Assembly (NCBI GenBank): GCA_022705845.1
Contig: JAKJDQ010000004.1
Coordinates: 1-36,358 of the forward strand
Direction: 5' to 3'
Source of the DNA: Patescibacteria group bacterium
GTDB lineage: Bacteria > Patescibacteriota > Patescibacteriia > Patescibacteriales > Patescibacteriaceae
Length of the DNA stretch: 36,358 nt
Under the pieces are notes generated by a model. That model searched no databases. It had not been told where the DNA came from and saw only the letters and a list, made by a program, of their open reading frames with translations. Numbering within the stretch: position 1 is the stretch's first letter; every line of letters begins with the position of its first letter. Below are positions 31,592 through 36,358 of this stretch, piece after piece. Both the position numbers and the translations under genes were made by a program.

Positions 31592-33937
31592 TTATTGAGC
31601 TAATAAATCAGCAAACTGCTGTTCAATAACTGGTTTATCTGTTTCCTGCGCCTTGCTTAACAAATTATTTACTGTCTCACGCGCTAAATCGGTTTGGCCT
31701 GAATCGCGGTAAATCATAGCTAAAACATAAAGAGCGTTAACGTTGCTATCATCGGTAGCTAATACACCCTCTACTAATTGCTGAGCTTGAGTTCGTAGAT
31801 TAGTGGTCAGGTCAGTTTCCTTTTTAGCCCGTTCATTTAATAATTGCGCTAAAGGCAAAACATAATTAATAGCCCCGCCAGAATTATTAACCGCCAACAC
31901 CAAGTCCTGAGTAGCCTCCACTGGCTTTTCAACAGCCTGATAAAGTACTGCCCGGTAATAATAAGCTTCAGCCCAATCTGGTTTTAATTCTATCGCTTTC
32001 TGATAGCCACTGAGCGCCTCCTCTACTAATTTATCTTTAGTTTCCTTGTCCTGCGCCTGATAAGCCTGAACAACCTTTAATTGAGCTATTTTGGCATAAG
32101 ACCAAGGATTATTAGGATCAAGTTCACTTAGCTTTTGGTAGCCCGCCATAGCCCCATCAATATCACCAATTGTTTCATAAAGCAGGGCCGCCATTTTAAG
32201 ACCAGCTGGCTGATTATTTACTAGCTTGCTAGTCTGATCCAAAACTGCCTTGGCTTGCTGAACATAGGATTGAGCGGCAGTTTGAGCTTCCATCGCTGGA
32301 GTACCGGTAGCAGCCATGGCTCCTTGTGCTAGTTCATTAGCCTTTATCCAAGATAATTGAGCTAAGCCAAAACTATACATTTCCCGCCAGGGAGCTAGAT
32401 TATAGGCTTTGGACATAGCCATCATTTGCTGGTCAGTAGATTGACCCTTAAGTGATTGAGCCGCTAAAATATCAGCAGTATAAATCTTTACTCCATAAGC
32501 CAAGCTAGCTAACAGAATAATAGCCACTGCAATAAAACCCACAGTCCAGGCAGCGCTACCCCGTTCATCGGCCTTGCGCCAATAAATAACAGCCTGGCGG
32601 CGAGGCCAATTATAAGTAACCACCATAAGCAAAACCCATAGCAAACCAAAAATTAATAATAAATTATTGCCCACTGGAATAAAGAGACCACCGGCCAACA
32701 TAACGATAACCGCCGCCCACAAGCTAATTCCCAATTTAAGGTCAGCAGTTGGCAGTTCCATCTTAGACGAGAGCAGACGCCGTCCGGCTAAAATTAACCC
32801 CAATAACAAACCAATAATAATTAACAAGGAACCAAGTCCACCGACAATAACTAAACTTTCCGCCAACCAACCGGCCGGTATATCAAAATCAAGGTTCCAC
32901 AATGCGGCCCCATTAAAATCAGGGCCCTTTAAGCGGCTAAAAGCGCTATTAAAACTAGCAAGACCATTACCAAAAATCGGCCGCTGAGCTAAACTCGCCC
33001 TGGCAATCTGCCACGAATAACTTCGAGATAGGCTAACCTCACTGGGTAAATCTATTTTCGGCCGCCCAATATTGCCAATAATCAACAAAACAAAACTAAT
33101 AATTAATATCCCCACTGTCAGTCCTAGCTGTAAATGGCTGAATTTAAGAAAATGCGATAAAACAAAAATTAAAACAATCAATAAACCCAAAATAATCACT
33201 GGCCAGATATTAAATGATCCCAGAATAACTATAGCCGCTATATTAGCTAATATAGTAAGCACTAACCAAATATTCCACCACAACCGGCCATTTTTAGCCG
33301 AAGATCGTTCACAAAACTCCTCTTGACTACCCAGAGCAACAATAAAAAATGGTAAAGCCGCTGCTAAAAATAAAGCTAGATTAGATAGAGAGCCAACAGG
33401 GTTAAAGCCAATAGTCTTGGTAAAACTTAAAGGAATAATATAGAACCCTAAAAGTTGGCACAAAGAATAAATGGTAATAAAACTAAAGCTAATCAAAATT
33501 GCTAACCACGATGACCGCCTTACCCTGGAAGACCAATTATTAACAGCCAAAAAATATAATAAAATAAGCAATACTAAAAATACTAAACTGCGCATCGGCT
33601 GGCCATAACTACCCAAAAAGCTGGCACGCCAGGAGGGGCTCCAAAAACTAGCAATAGCGCTAACGGCTAAAATAGCCAAAGCTAACCAATCTAATTTGCG
33701 CCAGTGCCAAATTAATGTTCCATCTTTTATTACCTTAATTAGCCACACTGCCCAACCAACAATAACTAAGAAGCCTAAAATAAATAACTTGTCTAGACTA
33801 GCGCCTTGCCAAGAAATGTTAATAAAAAATAAGGGCAAAATAAAAAAAGTAAGGACCAACACCAAATTAATTACTCGTTCCGGCCAAGCAATTTTCGATG
33901 TTCGCCTTAACAAAGATGAATTTGTACTCATAGTCAT
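31592..33937 (-). CDS. O-antigen-ligase-like membrane protein with C-terminal TPR repeats
   Basis: The 781-residue protein has about 12-13 membrane segments in residues 20-490 with a Wzy_C-type region (SYSWQIARASLAQRPIFGNGLASFNSAFSRLKGPDFN, marking residues about 303-340), then an extracytoplasmic or cytoplasmic helical part. Residues about 580-720 carry tetratricopeptide repeats, for example GDIDGAMAGYQKLSELDPNNP and ALSGYQKAIELKPDWAEAYYYRAVLY. The plan resembles PglL/O-oligosaccharyltransferase-like ligases with TPR tails that transfer glycans to proteins or lipids. It is unlike the ligase at 19201 in length and tail, so a different acceptor is likely. ATGs at 33937 and 33931 are both possible. 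The function is inferred from topology and motifs. Confidence 0.8.
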   Translation of the reverse strand: MTMSTNSSLLRRTSKIAWPERVINLVLVLTFFILPLFFINISWQGASLDKLFILGFLVIVGWAVWLIKVIKDGTLIWHWRKLDWLALAILAVSAIASFWSPSWRASFLGSYGQPMRSLVFLVLLILLYFLAVNNWSSRVRRSSWLAILISFSFITIYSLCQLLGFYIIPLSFTKTIGFNPVGSLSNLALFLAAALPFFIVALGSQEEFCERSSAKNGRLWWNIWLVLTILANIAAIVILGSFNIWPVIILGLLIVLIFVLSHFLKFSHLQLGLTVGILIISFVLLIIGNIGRPKIDLPSEVSLSRSYSWQIARASLAQRPIFGNGLASFNSAFSRLKGPDFNGAALWNLDFDIPAGWLAESLVIVGGLGSLLIIIGLLLGLILAGRRLLSSKMELPTADLKLGISLWAAVIVMLAGGLFIPVGNNLLLIFGLLWVLLMVVTYNWPRRQAVIYWRKADERGSAAWTVGFIAVAIILLASLAYGVKIYTADILAAQSLKGQSTDQQMMAMSKAYNLAPWREMYSFGLAQLSWIKANELAQGAMAATGTPAMEAQTAAQSYVQQAKAVLDQTSKLVNNQPAGLKMAALLYETIGDIDGAMAGYQKLSELDPNNPWSYAKIAQLKVVQAYQAQDKETKDKLVEEALSGYQKAIELKPDWAEAYYYRAVLYQAVEKPVEATQDLVLAVNNSGGAINYVLPLAQLLNERAKKETDLTTNLRTQAQQLVEGVLATDDSNVNALYVLAMIYRDSGQTDLARETVNNLLSKAQETDKPVIEQQFADLLAQ

Positions 33938-34021
33938 ATACTTAAAATTACTATAATTATTTTAAACAAAAATATATAAATCTTAACCTGACTCCACCGT
34001 CACGTTAATTGTAATTGTAGT

Positions 34022-35125
34022 TTAACAAAAAGAATCGGATAAAGCAATAACTCCGCCACCCAAAAGCTTGTCCCCCTCATAAAATACAGCGCTCTGCCCA
34101 GGGGTAACTGAATGCTCTGGCCTGGCTAGCTCTACTCGCCATTCTCCTTGAGCTCCCCTTGTTAATCGACAATCAAGCGGCTGATGATGATAGCGGATAA
34201 CTACCTGGCAATCAACAGACCGCCGCGGCCGTCGGCCTGAAGACCAAAATAATTGAGGAATAAAAAAACTATCAGTCAAGAGCTGGGGATCATCAACATT
34301 AGATGTCACCAGTAAAGTGTTAGATGAAAAATCATAACCCCAAACATAATAAGGACCAGGACCGCCAACCTTAATACCTCGCCTCTGACCAACGGTATAT
34401 AGCGGCAACCCTTCATGCTCGCCAATGTGGCGGCCAGCGCTATCAACAATCGGGCCAGGCGTAAGAGGCAAATGACGTTTTAAAAAATTAGGCAAACCAT
34501 TGTTAATAAAACAAACCTCCTGGCTGTCTTTTTTATTAGCCACTGGCAGATGATAATTCCTAGCTAAATCTCGCACCTCATTCTTGGTTAAGTTGCCTAA
34601 AGGAAAATAAAGACGGGCTAAATCTGCTTGGCTGAGCTGATATAAAAAATAGGACTGATCTTTAGCTTTATCTTTAGCTCGCCAGAGCTCATAGTGCCCA
34701 GCATCTTTAATGAGCCGAACATAATGACCGCTAGCTACAGCATCAAAACCAATCTGGTTAGCATAACGAATAAGGCGCCGAAATTTAACTTGCTTATTAC
34801 ACACCACGCAAGGATTAGGAGTTGCGCCAGCGGCATAAGTAGCTAAAAAATAATTGACTACTCGCCGCTTAAACTCTTGAGCGCAATTTAGGGCATAAAA
34901 AGGAATACCCAGCTGCCGGCAAACAGCCTGAGCGTCAGACCAAGGTTCTTTCCTGCCTTCTTGGCCAGCAGAATGGTAATAATCATCAGGCCATAATTCT
35001 AAATAGACACCAATAACTTCATGCCCCTCCTCTTGAAGCAGTTGGGCAGCCACTGCTGAATCAACACCCCCCGAAAGAGCGACAATAATTTTTTGCTTTT
35101 TATCGCGTTGCTGAGCTACTACCAT
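34022..35125 (-). CDS. mnmA: tRNA-specific 2-thiouridylase
   Basis: The 367-residue enzyme adds sulfur to C2 of wobble U34 in tRNA-Lys, -Glu and -Gln. It has the PP-loop SGGVDS (18-23), ATPNPCVVCNKQVKF with Cys109 as acceptor-attack cysteine, GHYVRL, DQSYFLYQL, DSQEVCFI with the persulfide Cys205, and the C-terminal beta barrel. An extra Cys106 precedes the first catalytic Cys. The ATG at 35125, one base after the CofE-like stop (TAATATG), is preferred over in-frame upstream starts that overlap that gene. Length is normal. Confidence 0.95.
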   Translation of the reverse strand: MVVAQQRDKKQKIIVALSGGVDSAVAAQLLQEEGHEVIGVYLELWPDDYYHSAGQEGRKEPWSDAQAVCRQLGIPFYALNCAQEFKRRVVNYFLATYAAGATPNPCVVCNKQVKFRRLIRYANQIGFDAVASGHYVRLIKDAGHYELWRAKDKAKDQSYFLYQLSQADLARLYFPLGNLTKNEVRDLARNYHLPVANKKDSQEVCFINNGLPNFLKRHLPLTPGPIVDSAGRHIGEHEGLPLYTVGQRRGIKVGGPGPYYVWGYDFSSNTLLVTSNVDDPQLLTDSFFIPQLFWSSGRRPRRSVDCQVVIRYHHQPLDCRLTRGAQGEWRVELARPEHSVTPGQSAVFYEGDKLLGGGVIALSDSFC

Positions 35126-35126
35126 A

Positions 35127-35873
35127 TTATTGCCTATCGCCACCCGGCAAAAAATTATGATACAACGGTTCGTAAATATCATCACTGGGATCTAACCAGA
35201 GCTCGGAAGAACAATCGTCATTAGTAAAATGAATATCCTTAACGCCGCGGATAATAACCGCCGGCGTCTGCTCAGCACACTCCCCCATAGCATATACGGC
35301 AGCAGCGGCTAAAGAATCAACAATATTAGTTTGAGAAATTTTCATGGGCCGACCAAATAAATCTAACTGACCACGATAATCTCGGAGCGGATAAAAACCA
35401 GCGCAAGCAAGGCCAACACCCACTACCCCCCGCCGCAAAGGCATAGAACGGCTATCGGTTAAAATTAAGCCAAGATTAGATAAATTATAATGATGAAGTA
35501 AAATATCACGCCAGGCCCTATTAATTTTTTCTGGCTCTGGCGGCAATAAAATATAATAAGATGCTGCGTTGCTTTCATCAATGCCTGCCGACGGAGCTAA
35601 AACATGATTTTTAATAGTTAAAATAGCATAACCATGCGGTACCATTTCCCGCGGTAAATAACAATCGGCTTGACTAATAATCAATTGATCTTTATCCTCC
35701 ACGCTGCCGGTAGACACAGCCTGTCCCTCATAAAGACTAACAATTTTAGAAGTAACGGCTAAAATATCGCCATCTTGAAGACCGCCTATGCTGTCTAGGC
35801 CTTCTATCAAGGCACCTAGAGAATCATCTTGTGGCGGTTGAAGCAACCTAGTATGAACCGTAATTAATTCCAT
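35127..35873 (-). CDS. CofE-like (F420-0:gamma-glutamyl ligase family) protein
   Basis: The 248-residue protein matches the F420-ligase family: LQDGDILAVTSKIVSLYEG at the start, SAGIDESNA (metal and GTP region), LILTDSRSMPLRRGVVGVGLACAGF, and DLFGRPMKISQTNIVDSLAAAAVYAMGE. Known members add glutamate to F420-0 using GTP. No other F420 biosynthesis gene is in this window, and the gene sits between tgt (3-base gap) and mnmA (1-base gap), both enzymes that modify tRNA position 34. Substrate is therefore uncertain; another gamma-glutamylation is possible. The family call is good; the role is open. Confidence 0.82.
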   Translation of the reverse strand: MELITVHTRLLQPPQDDSLGALIEGLDSIGGLQDGDILAVTSKIVSLYEGQAVSTGSVEDKDQLIISQADCYLPREMVPHGYAILTIKNHVLAPSAGIDESNAASYYILLPPEPEKINRAWRDILLHHYNLSNLGLILTDSRSMPLRRGVVGVGLACAGFYPLRDYRGQLDLFGRPMKISQTNIVDSLAAAAVYAMGECAEQTPAVIIRGVKDIHFTNDDCSSELWLDPSDDIYEPLYHNFLPGGDRQ

Positions 35874-35876
35874 AAC

Positions 35877-36358
35877 CTATAATTCATTATTAGTAATAGC
35901 CTCCCTAATTAAAACCATCAGGTCATAATAAAATTCCAAATTATTTAGACTGGACAGACGGCAACCCAGTGGCTCTTGTATTTTATATAAATAATGTAAG
36001 TAGCTTAACGAATAACGCCGCAAAATAGGTAAACGAGAGTAAGGATTAATTGGCTCATCTAGTTGGGCAAAGGAACTATTTCTAATATTTTCTACTCGGT
36101 AAAACTCTCGCACCCGGCCTGATTTATCAAGAAAATGCCGGTCAGGCTGCCAAAAAAACAATCGGCCATGACGACCTTCTCTAGTAGGAATAACACAGTC
36201 AAACATATCTATGCCTCGCCTCACCGCCTCTACAATATTATCAGGATAACCCACTCCCATTAAATAACGAGTCTTGTCGCGAGGCAAAAGAGGCTCCAGC
36301 CATTCCAATACTTCATACATCTGTTCCGCCGTCTCCCCGACAGATAGCCCTCCAATAT
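35877..36358 (-). CDS. tgt: tRNA-guanine transglycosylase (queuine/preQ1), C-terminal part, cut by window edge
   Basis: The frame is open to the right edge, adding GGLSVGETAEQ before the first internal Met, so it is the 3' part of a longer gene. YLMGVGYPDNIVEAVRRGIDMFDCVIPTREGRHG is the typical Tgt region (36190-36260) with the catalytic Asp of MFDCV, which swaps G34 for a 7-deazaguanine. The last part keeps YLHYLYK and NNLEFYYDLM, but where Tgt has C-x-C-x-x-C (DEECDCYTC) the protein reads DEPINPYSRLPI, and the usual zinc-ligand His of IHNL is Asn (LNNL). All four zinc ligands thus appear to be missing. Confidence 0.9.
   Translation of the reverse strand, partial: IGGLSVGETAEQMYEVLEWLEPLLPRDKTRYLMGVGYPDNIVEAVRRGIDMFDCVIPTREGRHGRLFFWQPDRHFLDKSGRVREFYRVENIRNSSFAQLDEPINPYSRLPILRRYSLSYLHYLYKIQEPLGCRLSSLNNLEFYYDLMVLIREAITNNEL

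Noticed and set aside
32667-33326. Plus-strand frames inside the TPR-ligase gene
   Set aside because: They are the antisense of membrane-helix codons and give Pro/Ile/Lys-rich products with no family resemblance.
1-36358. CRISPR arrays, rRNA genes, insertion sequences
   Set aside because: No regularly spaced repeats, rRNA-like stretches, transposase genes or terminal inverted repeats were seen.

Overview
The window looks like a chromosomal segment of an AT-rich, streamlined bacterium of the Candidate Phyla Radiation (Patescibacteria, probably Parcubacteria-like). This is inferred from gene content: short versions of housekeeping proteins (AlaRS of about 592 residues, RNA polymerase alpha without a recognisable C-terminal domain, uL13 of 116 residues), large TraD/VirB4-like membrane ATPases without a conjugation apparatus, a CofE-like ligase without other F420 genes, and very tight packing. 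Almost everything is on the minus strand; the only convincing plus-strand gene is a CorA-type transporter. I see no mobile element, phage gene, CRISPR array or rRNA, and no gene-free stretch over 300 bases.

Layout from right to left, the direction of transcription. (1) 36358-34022: tgt (cut by the window edge), a CofE-like glutamate ligase and mnmA, packed as one tRNA wobble-modification operon. (2) 33937-28735: a TPR-containing O-antigen-ligase-like membrane protein, alaS and galE. (3) 28730-24512: a perfect consensus promoter, a leader hairpin, then infA-rpmJ-rpsM-rpsK-rpsD-rpoA-rplQ-rplM-rpsI and a strong terminator. (4) 24482-18111: a surface-polysaccharide operon (flippase, GT4, GT2, DUF192 protein, O-antigen ligase/polymerase, WecA/TagO-type transferase) closed by a terminator. 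(5) rplU alone between two terminators. (6) 17728-11695: a sigma-region-4/HARE-HTH protein with its own promoter, then a split TraD-like ATPase module (membrane subunit plus zinc-ribbon ATPase) and an overlapping membrane GT2. (7) 11657-9207: a 34-residue candidate membrane peptide, cysS and dus. (8) corA on the plus strand, divergent from (9) a long operon 8148-221: small conserved-looking protein, fused TraD-like ATPase, unknown 217-residue protein, RelA/SpoT-type HD hydrolase, EgtD-like methyltransferase, dnaX and a patatin-like lipase. (10) tRNA-Gln(CUG), followed 11 bases later by the start of a CYTH-domain gene cut by the left edge.

The most interesting points are two paralogous TraD-like translocase modules, one fused and one split, each with novel partners; a Tgt whose visible C-terminal half has lost all zinc ligands and which is followed by a CofE-like ligase and mnmA; an RNA polymerase alpha lacking its CTD alongside an unusual sigma4-HARE regulator; and a nearly complete lack of Shine-Dalgarno sequences, with the context TAATATG recurring at eight starts. 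All assignments come from reading motifs by eye; no database search was possible.
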